Origin: a virus | IMG/VR virus record: IMGVR_UViG_3300025099_000004 | Span: 1-56,902 of that record | Direction: 5' to 3' (one strand) | Length of the DNA stretch: 56,902 nucleotides | Shown here: positions 8,629 to 17,241 of the stretch, in pieces | Numbering within the stretch: position 1 is the first letter of the stretch | Layout of the letters: each line of letters opens with the position of its first letter | Notes under the pieces: generated by a model | The model's database searches: none | Told to the model about the DNA's origin: nothing | The model's input: the letters and a program-made list of their open reading frames with translations, nothing else | Translations under genes and position numbers: made by a program

Positions 8629-10533
8629 CTATGAGATGTCTACTATCTCACATGAGTCACCACTGCAAGCTAGTGTCTGCATTGCATTGGTGTTATCGTC
8701 TTTCTCGTACTCAGACAGCCCAGCCCAATCAATTTTCTTAGGCATAGACTTTAATACCACATTATATATGTCCTTGTCTACCTCTTGATAAGGTGCTTGC
8801 TGATAACTATGATCAGAGTGTGGTAAAAATGACACACCTGACATCTCATCAAAGTGTTCATATACAAATGCACCTACCGCCATCCACTCACTGTCTCTTA
8901 CTGTACATGTTATGCTTGGTTTGTGTTCACACCAATGTCTCTGGTACATAAGCCATGTCTCTAACTGTTGAATAGCGGTCATGTCATTACGTGTAATAGA
9001 GTTTCTAGGTGCAACAATAGGAAAGCTAAACACTGTGGTAGTGTCAGGCTTCATTGCACATGGCTCTGATGGTACGCCTTGATCTTTCATAAACTTTGTA
9101 AGGCCATCTTTATTGTCACCACGTACAGTCCTGATGTAATGTTTACTGTGTCTTGCATGTATGCCTGATGCACTGTCTACTAATTGTGATACGGTTCCTG
9201 ATGGTTTAACACAGGAGATAGCAGTAGATACAGGTATGTTAAGTAACTCTGCCCACTCTTCGTTTGTACTAACTGCAACTTGTTTAAGATGCTCAAGTGT
9301 TTTGTCGAGTCCTTTGTTCTTCAAGGTCATCAATGGATTGTCCATCAACCCTGTAAGGGACACACCAAGTAAACGTTCCTCATCCGTATTGTTCTGCCAT
9401 ACCTTACGTAGATAAGGAAACTTAGTTAGGCTAGACTGTATTGTTCCAAGGATGGTAGCCATACGTACCTTTTCTTCTAATGACTCAATGTTATCTGTTG
9501 CTCGTACTACTACTTCCGTTAGGTTACAAAATTGATACGGCCTTAATATTATCTCACTGCATGGGTTAGTACCAAACTCATAATCAGGATTACGTCTACC
9601 ATTCTTTGCTGCCTGTTTCTTAGATGCTATACGATTAAAGATGCCACGTTCACCTGACTTGCTTTCTACAAGAGAGATCCACTCACGCATGAATGTCTCC
9701 ATGTCAGGTTTCTCTGTATAACATACTGAGTTGTTAGCCAATGCCCTATGTGCTGCAGTCTCCCACCACTGTCCTGACTTAGCGTGACGCATACGATCAT
9801 CACTCAAGTTAGATAGAGAAATCATGGCACTACGTCTTACGCCACCTACAACTACAATCTGACCAATAAAGCACATAAGATCGTGACACTCCATACTAGA
9901 TAGCTTACGTCCTTGTGCAGCTTTGAATGTAGATACTGCAAAGTTAAACAACTCTACCAATGGAGCAGGTCCACTAGCCCTACCACCAAATGTCTTGAGC
10001 CTTGCACCTGCAGGACGTACTTGACTTATATCCCACTTAGGTATCTCACCTGCCCATAGTAGTGCAAGTACTTGACGTAATGCTTTAGCCCAACCTTCCT
10101 TACTGTCCTTAACTACAACGGTAGTCTCACTGTCGTACAACTCAGGTACTTCTGGTAGCTTCTGTATTGACTGACGCTCTACACTAAAACCTACCCCTGT
10201 GCCACACAGTAAGATGTACATAGCTTCATCAAAAGATTTAGGATCATCTACTGGTAGATAGCTACAGTTAAATCCTGCAGTGTTATCTCTGTCTAGTGCA
10301 GGTCCAGCAGACATCATTGCCCTCATAGATGGCATAACATCTAATGATAGTATGGCCTCTTCAATGTCATTGAATTGTTTGTACGGTATCTGTGTAGATT
10401 TACGAACTACATTATTCATGTAACGTGTAACTGTCTCAGGCCATGTCTCTCTGCGTCCTTCATCGTCAAGCCAACGGGCATATCGTGACGTATGTATAAA
10501 TGCTTGGTAATCTGTTGGTAAGTAATTGTTCAT
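8629..10533 (-). CDS. nrdJ: class II (B12-dependent) ribonucleoside-triphosphate reductase, monomeric
   Basis: The enzyme reduces ribonucleotides to deoxyribonucleotides with adenosylcobalamin, supplying phage DNA synthesis. The 634-residue protein has the active-site set of the monomeric Lactobacillus-type enzyme with matching spacing. C90 (FNCSYLP) and C336 form the redox pair. N323-P-C325-S-E327 carries the thiyl radical cysteine and acid-base residues. C623 and C628 in the C-terminal tail relay reducing power. It is shorter than the roughly 740-residue bacterial enzyme. GGAG lies nine bases before the ATG. Class II enzymes are common in marine phages and imply that the host has or imports cobalamin. 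Confidence 0.93.
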   Translation of the reverse strand: MNNYLPTDYQAFIHTSRYARWLDDEGRRETWPETVTRYMNNVVRKSTQIPYKQFNDIEEAILSLDVMPSMRAMMSAGPALDRDNTAGFNCSYLPVDDPKSFDEAMYILLCGTGVGFSVERQSIQKLPEVPELYDSETTVVVKDSKEGWAKALRQVLALLWAGEIPKWDISQVRPAGARLKTFGGRASGPAPLVELFNFAVSTFKAAQGRKLSSMECHDLMCFIGQIVVVGGVRRSAMISLSNLSDDRMRHAKSGQWWETAAHRALANNSVCYTEKPDMETFMREWISLVESKSGERGIFNRIASKKQAAKNGRRNPDYEFGTNPCSEIILRPYQFCNLTEVVVRATDNIESLEEKVRMATILGTIQSSLTKFPYLRKVWQNNTDEERLLGVSLTGLMDNPLMTLKNKGLDKTLEHLKQVAVSTNEEWAELLNIPVSTAISCVKPSGTVSQLVDSASGIHARHSKHYIRTVRGDNKDGLTKFMKDQGVPSEPCAMKPDTTTVFSFPIVAPRNSITRNDMTAIQQLETWLMYQRHWCEHKPSITCTVRDSEWMAVGAFVYEHFDEMSGVSFLPHSDHSYQQAPYQEVDKDIYNVVLKSMPKKIDWAGLSEYEKDDNTNAMQTLACSGDSCEIVDIS

Positions 10534-10539
10534 ATCTAT

Positions 10540-10698
10540 CTACTCCGCTATTGTTCTAATTGATTTAATTGTCATACCATCTACATCGTAGATAAATTCT
10601 TGTAATGCCTCTCGTACCTCGTCATTGATGAAGTTGTCAACAGGCATCTGATATTCTTCCTCATCTATGTCAAGAACTAGAAAGACTTTAACTATCAT
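10540..10698 (-). CDS. small hypothetical protein
   Basis: A 52-residue acidic frame (starts MIVKVFLVLDIDEEEY) that begins inside the end of the DUF3310 gene and stops six bases before the reductase start codon. Its stop lies next to the GGAG used by the reductase, so the two are probably translationally coupled. No known domain. The overlap pattern and lack of other genes in the gap support it. Confidence 0.6.
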   Translation of the reverse strand: MIVKVFLVLDIDEEEYQMPVDNFINDEVREALQEFIYDVDGMTIKSIRTIAE

Positions 10699-10963
10699 CT
10701 TGATCCTCAATGAGTACGTTAAGATACCACTGAGCCTTTCTCAGATCCTCTACACCATTCTTGTACTTAAAACGCCATAGATACTTCATTACATTTCCTT
10801 GTAAGTAGAAAGAGAAACCTTCCTCACCTGTAGCTGCACGTATTGCATCAATACATTCTACACCTGCAAAGTTGTAATGGGCAGGAGAGTTTACCATGTC
10901 CTCTTCTTCTTCTAATGCACTATCTAATATACTTGCTGCCTCTGCAAACTTAGTTACATTCAT
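10688..10963 (-). CDS. DUF3310 family protein
   Basis: A 91-residue protein with the family signature: VNSPAHYNFAGVECIDAI near residues 24-41, then LQGNVMKYLWRFKYKNGVEDLRKA toward the C-terminus. DUF3310 proteins are small helical phage proteins, often found with nucleotide metabolism or replication genes and sometimes labelled nucleotide kinase-like, but without a proven activity. Here it lies beside ribonucleotide reductase. Confidence 0.85.
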   Translation of the reverse strand: MNVTKFAEAASILDSALEEEEDMVNSPAHYNFAGVECIDAIRAATGEEGFSFYLQGNVMKYLWRFKYKNGVEDLRKAQWYLNVLIEDQDDS

Positions 10964-10976
10964 TGCCTATTCTCCT

Positions 10977-11312
10977 TCAATTAAAGTTAACACTGATAAC
11001 ATTTTCTTTTACTTCTTTTACCTTTGATGTAGGTTTCTTAGTTTCTTCTTCTGCTTCGACACGTTCAGCTATACTAATTAATGTCTCACGTACACTCTTA
11101 TCTTCTTCTATCGCTGGCACTGCAGCGCATACCATCTTTGTAATCTGCATAAGATTGTAGTGATCGTCATCTGACATTTCATTCTCATCTGTAGTTACAG
11201 TACCTACAAGTAGTTCTCCTGTCCATGCACCATTCTTATCTAAGAAAGGAGTTAGTCGTACAACGTAATCATTTGGATCAAACTCAATAAATATTCTATC
11301 GTCTATTATCAT
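10977..11312 (-). CDS. hypothetical protein
   Basis: A 111-residue acidic protein, preceded by AAAGGAG and a good spacer. The first 50 residues look like beta strands (MIIDDRIFIEFDPNDY) and the second half is a charged helix (KSVRETLISIAERVEAEEE) with a Lys/Glu tail. It lies between endonuclease I and DUF3310. I do not recognise a family. Confidence 0.65.
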   Translation of the reverse strand: MIIDDRIFIEFDPNDYVVRLTPFLDKNGAWTGELLVGTVTTDENEMSDDDHYNLMQITKMVCAAVPAIEEDKSVRETLISIAERVEAEEETKKPTSKVKEVKENVISVNFN

Positions 11313-11313
11313 A

Positions 11314-11766
11314 CTATCTCCTTTTTACTTTCTTGTATGGACAGTGTATCATCTTAGGATGCATGTCCTTTCCTTTTTCTTTTAACCATTCTTCAGGAAT
11401 GATCCTGTCACAGAAAGGTATATCATGTTTCGTACACCATTGTCCATAGGTAGTTTTAGCACCCTTACTTAATTTTCTTCTACTGCTAGTAAATACAAAG
11501 CGTATGTCTAGCTTGGGATGCTGTACCTTAACAGCCAGATGTTTACGTCTATCGTCTGCAGTAAACAATCCTTTTGTTTCAATTATTATACCATTACCTA
11601 ATACAAAATCAGGAGTATAGGTGCGGTACATAAGATCTTCCCATTCAATTTTGACTTCCTCATACTTGAACTTCATCTTGTGTTCAACGAGATAGTCTTT
11701 GGTTCTAATCTCTAGTCCACTCCTATACCCATGTTTCATGGCGGCAGAGAACTGCTTGCCATTCAT
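11314..11766 (-). CDS. endonuclease I, Holliday junction resolvase (T7 gp3 family)
   Basis: The family cuts branched DNA such as four-way junctions and so frees replicating or recombining phage DNA for packaging; in T7 it also helps degrade host DNA. The 150-residue protein has the catalytic set at nearly the same positions as T7 endonuclease I: E19 (SGLEI), D53 (TPDFVL), E63 and K65 (IIETKG). The C-terminus is basic. It sits two bases from the exonuclease gene, with which it probably works in recombination and host DNA breakdown. Confidence 0.9.
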   Translation of the reverse strand: MNGKQFSAAMKHGYRSGLEIRTKDYLVEHKMKFKYEEVKIEWEDLMYRTYTPDFVLGNGIIIETKGLFTADDRRKHLAVKVQHPKLDIRFVFTSSRRKLSKGAKTTYGQWCTKHDIPFCDRIIPEEWLKEKGKDMHPKMIHCPYKKVKRR

Positions 11767-11767
11767 G

Positions 11768-12556
11768 TTATGCTACGTCCTCTATTTTTAAAGTGGAGTG
11801 TTCACCCCAACCAGTATCAAATACACCTTTAGCATTTGCTTCCGCTATAGATTCAAGTGTTTCTTTTACTGTCTTTATTGATGCCTTTAGTAGCTCAGGA
11901 CTTACCTTGTGCAAGTGTGCAATGTAAGGTGTAGACTTTTCCACTGCAATGAAGCTAAAGTTCTTAGCCTTTAACCCTGCCATATTACAAGTATATATGT
12001 AGAACGCAGCCTGTATGTGGTACGCATACTTTTTTACCTGTGCCGCAAAGCCTGTAGGCGATGCATCTACTGTAGTCTTGATGTCAAATATCTCACCTGT
12101 CTCTGGAATGTACAGGTCAGGTCTGGTCTTTAAATTTAAACCAGTATCTTTATCCACTACAAAGATGCTACTCTCTGTAACTCTACGCTTATCTTTTAGT
12201 ATCTTACTACACGTAGTATTGTCTAGTGCAGACTGACACATCTTGTTATGTACATAGTATTCTACTTCTGTCAGAACAACTTCATCATCCTTTCTATTCT
12301 TATACAAGTCCTTAAACATCTTAGATGTCCTTGTCTTTGGACCTTTTATAACTAAGTCACGATCTGGTTCTAACAACGTAGCATGTACGGCAGAGCCAAG
12401 CGCAAATGCTGGGCTATCGCCTAATGGTTTCTGTGCCATGTAGTGCGCAAGCGATTGCTTGCACACCGTTTTAATGGCAGACGAGGAGTACCCTACACGT
12501 TTGTGATACTCCTCATTTGACATGTCATAGACAATGCCTGACAGCGGCATGTCCAT
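11768..12556 (-). CDS. Exo8/RecB-like PD-(D/E)XK exonuclease (DUF3799 type)
   Basis: A 262-residue nuclease. Motifs in order: YSSSAIK near residue 24; GSAVHATLL with H58; D147 (RPDLYI); D158-I-K160 (FDIKTT); and Q182-x-x-x-Y186. These are the conserved metal-binding and DNA-binding elements of the RecE/RecB-like exonuclease family. The enzyme should resect double-stranded DNA to leave single-stranded tails. It is directly coupled to the SSB-like gene upstream (shared ATG/TAA) and to endonuclease I downstream, forming a recombination cassette. Confidence 0.85.
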   Translation of the reverse strand: MDMPLSGIVYDMSNEEYHKRVGYSSSAIKTVCKQSLAHYMAQKPLGDSPAFALGSAVHATLLEPDRDLVIKGPKTRTSKMFKDLYKNRKDDEVVLTEVEYYVHNKMCQSALDNTTCSKILKDKRRVTESSIFVVDKDTGLNLKTRPDLYIPETGEIFDIKTTVDASPTGFAAQVKKYAYHIQAAFYIYTCNMAGLKAKNFSFIAVEKSTPYIAHLHKVSPELLKASIKTVKETLESIAEANAKGVFDTGWGEHSTLKIEDVA

Positions 12557-13449
12557 TACACAAAGTCTTCTTCGTTAATGTCCACAAACTCTTCAACTGT
12601 GTTTGTGTCTACGTCCTCATTCTTATGCATGTTGTCATTCCATGCGTTAAGGATGTATGTATTGTAGTTCTCAATCCATGCCATGAAGTTAGCAAATACT
12701 TCTTGAGTACTATTGTCCATGTCAATTGTCGTACCTAAGTCCAGTTCTATCTCTGGTACATAGAAGCTGCTACCGTTTGGTAGTGGTACTTCTTTTGTCT
12801 TACATGACATGTTATGTTGAGGTGGAAGTCGTTGCATCTTAGACAACTTGTTGAACTGATCACCCATAGTCTTAAAGGCATCACGGTTATCAATCTCCCA
12901 GATAAACGGTGTAGCCTCTACGTCTACTGCATTACCATTCTCATCCGTTGGATTAACCAACTCAACGACACCAAACAATGCACGAACACGTTTGATAGAC
13001 TTGATTAGTTCCTTCATGGTATCAGGCAATGCCGCCCAATCCTTGATGAACCCTGCAGGTTTACCACAGTTGAAGCCACCTTCGTTGTCCTTCATGTCAC
13101 TGTTAAGATCATTAGCCATAACAGTCTTGAGAAAACGATTCGGTGTATGGTCATTACCCTTGATAAACTTCTTGTACATAAACCTCTGAAGGAATGGACG
13201 TATAGTCGCACCCTCTGCATAGTATGTAGGACCATCTGGTATCTCTAGTTTGTATGTACCCCCTGAGATAACCTCTACGTTCTTCATCTTACCCTTGACT
13301 TCTTGCTGGCCCATGAGTGGTGTGTGATGAATACGTAAACGTGCAAGTGTACTTGCCTTGCTTGTACTCTGTGGTGCTTCTGCGTTCATGCCCATTGCTT
13401 GAGCCATAGCTGCGAAGTTGTTTGTGTCTATTGTTGTAACTTGATTCAT
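12556..13449 (-). CDS. probable single-stranded DNA-binding protein
   Basis: A 297-residue protein with a structured basic middle (about residues 35-240) and an acidic C-terminal tail (NTVEEFVDINEEDFV) ending in hydrophobic residues, the hallmark of phage and bacterial SSBs, which use the tail to recruit partners. It lies between DNA polymerase and the exonuclease, where podoviruses of this kind keep their SSB. I do not see an OB-fold signature by eye, so the name is an inference from tail and position. AAGGAG precedes the ATG. Confidence 0.6.
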   Translation of the reverse strand: MNQVTTIDTNNFAAMAQAMGMNAEAPQSTSKASTLARLRIHHTPLMGQQEVKGKMKNVEVISGGTYKLEIPDGPTYYAEGATIRPFLQRFMYKKFIKGNDHTPNRFLKTVMANDLNSDMKDNEGGFNCGKPAGFIKDWAALPDTMKELIKSIKRVRALFGVVELVNPTDENGNAVDVEATPFIWEIDNRDAFKTMGDQFNKLSKMQRLPPQHNMSCKTKEVPLPNGSSFYVPEIELDLGTTIDMDNSTQEVFANFMAWIENYNTYILNAWNDNMHKNEDVDTNTVEEFVDINEEDFV

Positions 13450-13492
13450 GTATAAAGTCTCCTTGTTTTTGATCAGGTGAGTGATAGTTATA

Positions 13493-15541
13493 TCACGCTA
13501 CGTCTTTTGTGTCAAGCCAGTTTGGACCTATTTTTGCCTCTAATAGTAGAGGGATGTTAAAGTCTATGTCCCACTTGCGATTGACGATTGCTATTAGTTT
13601 GTCATTTGCTGCTTCTATTACTCGTAATACTTTCCTTTCTTCTTCTGGGTGTACGTCAATTACTATTGAGTCATGCACCGTGTTGACTACGCAACTGCGT
13701 AACTTGTTTGCTGTTAGTAGCTTATCTATGTATATCAGAGATATGGGTACAATGTCAGCAGTTGCAAACGATTGAACAGGATAATTTTTAATCTGTGTGA
13801 AATATGTCACACCCCCGAACCTTCGCCTTGCTACATCAGGGAACGCAAACTCACGCCCCGATGGTGTAGTTATCTTACCAGTGTTCAATGCTTCACTGGC
13901 TAATGCCTTGTGCCAGTTAGCTACACCAGAATACTTTGTCGTAAACTGTTGGTAGTATGCCGCTTCTGCAGGACTACGGCCAAACCCTGACGCTCCATAC
14001 AAAGGGGCAAAGGTATGCGCCTTGGCATCTTGTCGTGACATAGGCTGACCTGCATCAGATATAACCTTTGCAGTATAACTATGCACATCAAATCCTGTGG
14101 TTACTTCATCAATGGCAGTCATGTCCTGTGATAGGAACGCAGCGACACGAAACTCAAGCTGTGCAAAGTCAGCTTCCATAATTTTGCCACCCTTCCATCG
14201 TGATACGAACACCTTTTTGACAGGAAACGTACCGCCACGTGGCATGTTCTGCATATTGGGGTCTGCGCCTGACAGACGCCCTGTTCCAGTACGATGTTGA
14301 AGTAATCTTACGTGCAGCATACCGTCAGGTTTTACATGCGTTGAGATGCCCTCTACGAAGCTGCTGAGGTATGTCTCAACGGCAGACAATCTACGTACAT
14401 TTTGTAGAAATACAACTGCATCTCTCATGCCCTTGGAACGTGCTACACCTTCAAGGAATACAAGGTTGTCTTTACCCGTACCAAAACCATTGGCACTAAT
14501 CCATTTAGAATTAGGCGGTGTAAACTTTAGTCCCGCAAGGCTAGTAGATATATTCCTATAAGTAAAGCCTGTAGAATTACATGTGCTGCATCTATTTGAT
14601 CTGGCATATCGTGTTCCATCCTTCTTTTGTTTCCATATCTGTCCAGTACCATTACACTCACGGCATTGATACGCTTTTTGTTTGTACAACTTCTCGCTGT
14701 ATTTACTTACGTTACGTCTGTACTCTGCATCAGGCATACGTTCATCAAACATATCTGCCCATATCTTTTTGTCATGTGGCTTACGACTGTAGATAACCCA
14801 TGACAATTGCTCTGGGCTGTTGAGGTTGATAGGTCTGTCACCCATAAGATCACTGGCCTGTTCCTCAAGTGCCATCGTCAAAGCATTACGTTCATGTTCA
14901 AACTCAGTACGCACTTGAGACAGTGCATCCATGTCAACCTTAAACCCACGCTGGTATATACGTGCAAGGTGTACGGCTAACTGGTTGGTCAACTGTATCG
15001 TTGGTACTAGTGAACTGCATCCCTCGTACGATGTCTGCAAAACATTATACAACTGCTGAGTAGCATGGAGATCGTGTGATAGATACTCTGATAGTTCAGC
15101 ATGAGGTATATCACGTGTGGAATATCCATCTTTAAAGTACTCCTTTAATGTGTCCTGTTTCTTTGTGTCTAACTCGTACCGTTCAGCACATGCCTCAAGG
15201 GATAGTGGCTGCTTCTGTCCACGCTGCAGTACGTACTCACCCAACAAGGTATCAAATACCTCACCGTCATACTCAAAGCCTGACTCCCATAGCCATAGCA
15301 AGTCATGCGGTGCGTTGTGTGCAATAAGTAGAGGGGCAGCATCCAATGCGTCTTGCACTATTTGCCGACCCTCTGTGGTAGGTTGTTGCTCTGCGTGATC
15401 GAAAGTTATAATGTTTTCGTTCCCAAGATCATCTAGCATCCCCACCATAACCAAGGTATTCTCTGGCTCAAACGGATCAAGATGTAACTTGCCATTGCGT
15501 TTGACCACTGTGTTCTCTACGTCTAGGGTTAGGTGTTTCAT
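13493..15541 (-). CDS. polA: DNA polymerase I (family A) with 3'-5' exonuclease and DnaJ-like zinc insert
   Basis: Replicative polymerase. The start is the ATG at 15541, nine bases after GGGGAG, giving 682 residues; a frame Met at 15583 lacks a site. The exonuclease domain has D7-x-E9, HNAPHD (D80) and Y153-x-x-x-D157. Residues 293-325 hold two zinc repeats, CRECNGTG and CSTCNSTG, as in the DnaJ central domain; this insert is the hallmark of phage HMO-2011. Polymerase motifs follow: A, D458 and EFR; B, R503, K507, F511, Y515-G516; C, H623-D624. F511 aligns with E. coli Phe762. No 5'-nuclease domain is present. Confidence 0.95.
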   Translation of the reverse strand: MKHLTLDVENTVVKRNGKLHLDPFEPENTLVMVGMLDDLGNENIITFDHAEQQPTTEGRQIVQDALDAAPLLIAHNAPHDLLWLWESGFEYDGEVFDTLLGEYVLQRGQKQPLSLEACAERYELDTKKQDTLKEYFKDGYSTRDIPHAELSEYLSHDLHATQQLYNVLQTSYEGCSSLVPTIQLTNQLAVHLARIYQRGFKVDMDALSQVRTEFEHERNALTMALEEQASDLMGDRPINLNSPEQLSWVIYSRKPHDKKIWADMFDERMPDAEYRRNVSKYSEKLYKQKAYQCRECNGTGQIWKQKKDGTRYARSNRCSTCNSTGFTYRNISTSLAGLKFTPPNSKWISANGFGTGKDNLVFLEGVARSKGMRDAVVFLQNVRRLSAVETYLSSFVEGISTHVKPDGMLHVRLLQHRTGTGRLSGADPNMQNMPRGGTFPVKKVFVSRWKGGKIMEADFAQLEFRVAAFLSQDMTAIDEVTTGFDVHSYTAKVISDAGQPMSRQDAKAHTFAPLYGASGFGRSPAEAAYYQQFTTKYSGVANWHKALASEALNTGKITTPSGREFAFPDVARRRFGGVTYFTQIKNYPVQSFATADIVPISLIYIDKLLTANKLRSCVVNTVHDSIVIDVHPEEERKVLRVIEAANDKLIAIVNRKWDIDFNIPLLLEAKIGPNWLDTKDVA

Positions 15542-15557
15542 GTTGGTATTACTCCCC

Positions 15558-15773
15558 TTAGTCGGTCCATCTGTCCCAATCATCTAGTATTGTGAAGTCG
15601 TTATCGTATATCTTGACACGATTGTCAACCCCTTCATTGTGTACTTCAAGACTTTCTGTGTTTAAGTTATCTCTAAATAGTTCCATTGCGATGATTGCCT
15701 CGTCAATTGTAAGGTTGTTATCTATCATTGCCCTGTGTAGTCTTATCTCTGCGCTTGATGTAGTGTGTGTCAT
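15558..15773 (-). CDS. small hypothetical protein
   Basis: A 71-residue acidic protein, beginning MTHTTSSAEIRLHRAMIDNN and ending in Asp/Trp-rich DDWDRWTD. The N-terminal 35 residues are probably helical. It lies between the polymerase and another 71-residue frame, overlapping that frame by four bases. No family recognised. Confidence 0.55.
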   Translation of the reverse strand: MTHTTSSAEIRLHRAMIDNNLTIDEAIIAMELFRDNLNTESLEVHNEGVDNRVKIYDNDFTILDDWDRWTD

Positions 15774-15985
15774 AGGTATCCCCTTCTCTGTATAGAACGT
15801 TTGCGTTCATCATCTGTCATTGGTTTAATGTACGGTACTACTACGCCAGTGTTCCACTTGTCTGCACGTTTCTGTGCTTCCTTTTTGTCGGTAAAGTATA
15901 TAGCAGGATCATTTGTTGTAAAGCAATCCTTACCTGTATCATATACAAACTCATACTCTTCTATCTCAAACATTACTGCCCACAT
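15770..15985 (-). CDS. small hypothetical protein
   Basis: A 71-residue protein starting MWAVMFEIEEYEFVYDTGK. The pattern of short strands followed by a helix rich in Lys (TDKKEAQKRADKWN) resembles small phage proteins that decode one feature such as a clamp or inhibitor, but no family can be named. It starts one base from the ThyX stop codon and is therefore coupled to ThyX translation. Confidence 0.55.
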   Translation of the reverse strand: MWAVMFEIEEYEFVYDTGKDCFTTNDPAIYFTDKKEAQKRADKWNTGVVVPYIKPMTDDERKRSIQRRGYL

Positions 15986-15986
15986 A

Positions 15987-16694
15987 TTATTTCTCCAATC
16001 TTAATGCCAACCATGACACAGGAAACAATCCTTTCATGTTATTGCATATTCTATTTGCTACTAGTCTAGTTTCGTATTGTGTATCACCTGCACATCTAAG
16101 ATTGCACATGTCAGCAAAGGCGTCAAGGCTACCTGACCAGTACCATTCAGTCATGGTGCTTTGTGGCAGTACCATGCGTGCTTGCTCTGGTGCTACTCCA
16201 TTACGCACAAGAGTTTTATATGTCTCAAGTAACCATTCAGATATTTCTATAACATGACCATCCATGTTCCCAGAACCAAGTATGGCAGTATTGTACGGTG
16301 AGTCTTCTATAGTAGACAAGTCTATAACACCTTCGCTACCCTGCTTCTTGTCAATACTACGGCCTCTCCATTTATCAGGGTAGTAGTAAGTTGGTTTATC
16401 GTCTACATACCTACGGCTTATCTCATTCCAACGTAGGAACTTATGCTTCACTAACTGTCGAGCTACAAAGATAGGAGCCTTTACATGAAAGGATGCAAAG
16501 CAATGACCAAAGGGTGAGGTGTGTTTGTGTTCTGCTAAGTAGTGGATTAACTTACTATCCTTATCCTTCAAGATATACTGATCTGTTTCACTGTCATGGT
16601 CATGCCATGTAGATACTTTACCAAAGGATACACGTGCCGCATTAACTACAGACAGGTCACTACCCATGTGATCTATATATGTTACTTTAATCAT
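15987..16694 (-). CDS. thyX: flavin-dependent thymidylate synthase ThyX
   Basis: The enzyme methylates dUMP to dTMP using FAD, NADPH and methylene-tetrahydrofolate. The 235-residue protein matches family length. The signature region at residues 83-96 reads KHKFLRWNEISRRY, so the canonical RHR-x-x-S becomes KHK-x-x-R while N-E-x-S-R-R-Y is kept. KH-type variants are familiar from phage ThyX proteins as far as I recall. C-terminal ARMVLPQSTMTEWYWSGSL is the conserved substrate-binding helix. It overlaps the GIY-YIG gene upstream by eight bases. Confidence 0.92.
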   Translation of the reverse strand: MIKVTYIDHMGSDLSVVNAARVSFGKVSTWHDHDSETDQYILKDKDSKLIHYLAEHKHTSPFGHCFASFHVKAPIFVARQLVKHKFLRWNEISRRYVDDKPTYYYPDKWRGRSIDKKQGSEGVIDLSTIEDSPYNTAILGSGNMDGHVIEISEWLLETYKTLVRNGVAPEQARMVLPQSTMTEWYWSGSLDAFADMCNLRCAGDTQYETRLVANRICNNMKGLFPVSWLALRLEK

Positions 16695-17241
16695 CTGTAA
16701 TCTCCTTTAGTATTTCTATTGCCTGTTCTTCTGTCAGTTTAAACCACTCACCATTGTCATGCTTGTTCCAAGGGTGTGCAGTTTTAAGTGCTGCCATTAT
16801 GTGTGCTTTCTTTTCTGCTACGTTACGATCATCAAAGTGTACTGAGTACACCAGCTTATAATCTCGCATAGGTGAACTTGTCTGGTATCCACTGAGCCTG
16901 TCCTCTGCGTCAAGTGCCTTACCTATCTTGACCCACTCAGGCCATGCGCTATTTACAATAGCATATACATATCCTTCTTTTATTATGTCATAGTTTTTTA
17001 AAGAACCAAACGCTAGATCACCAAAAGACTTATACGTTCCAGACTTATGAAGTGGATGTGACTTTGGTATGTACTTACCATTGACATACATCCTTTGTGG
17101 ATTTCTTTTTTGCTGAGTGGTTCTGTTGTTTTCACGATGACACGTAATACATCTGTACACATACATTTCCTTGTGATATTTACGCCAGTTTTCACCTACT
17201 GTTAATTCAGTGTCACAACTTATACAACTATGTGTTGTCAT
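16687..17241 (-). CDS. GIY-YIG nuclease (T5orf172/MUG113 type) with N-terminal zinc ribbon
   Basis: A 184-residue protein in two parts. The N-terminus has C6-x-x-C9 and C31-x-x-C34, a treble-clef or zinc-ribbon DNA-binding element like those of HNH/homing nucleases. From residue 90 a GIY-YIG domain follows: GYVYAI, then WVKIGKA, then R115 (DAEDRLSGYQ) and the catalytic glutamate near residue 143 (AEKKAH), ending with GEWF. It sits between helicase and ThyX, both frequent homing targets, and overlaps each neighbour by a few bases. A free-standing homing-type endonuclease is the likely identity. Confidence 0.82.
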   Translation of the reverse strand: MTTHSCISCDTELTVGENWRKYHKEMYVYRCITCHRENNRTTQQKRNPQRMYVNGKYIPKSHPLHKSGTYKSFGDLAFGSLKNYDIIKEGYVYAIVNSAWPEWVKIGKALDAEDRLSGYQTSSPMRDYKLVYSVHFDDRNVAEKKAHIMAALKTAHPWNKHDNGEWFKLTEEQAIEILKEITDD

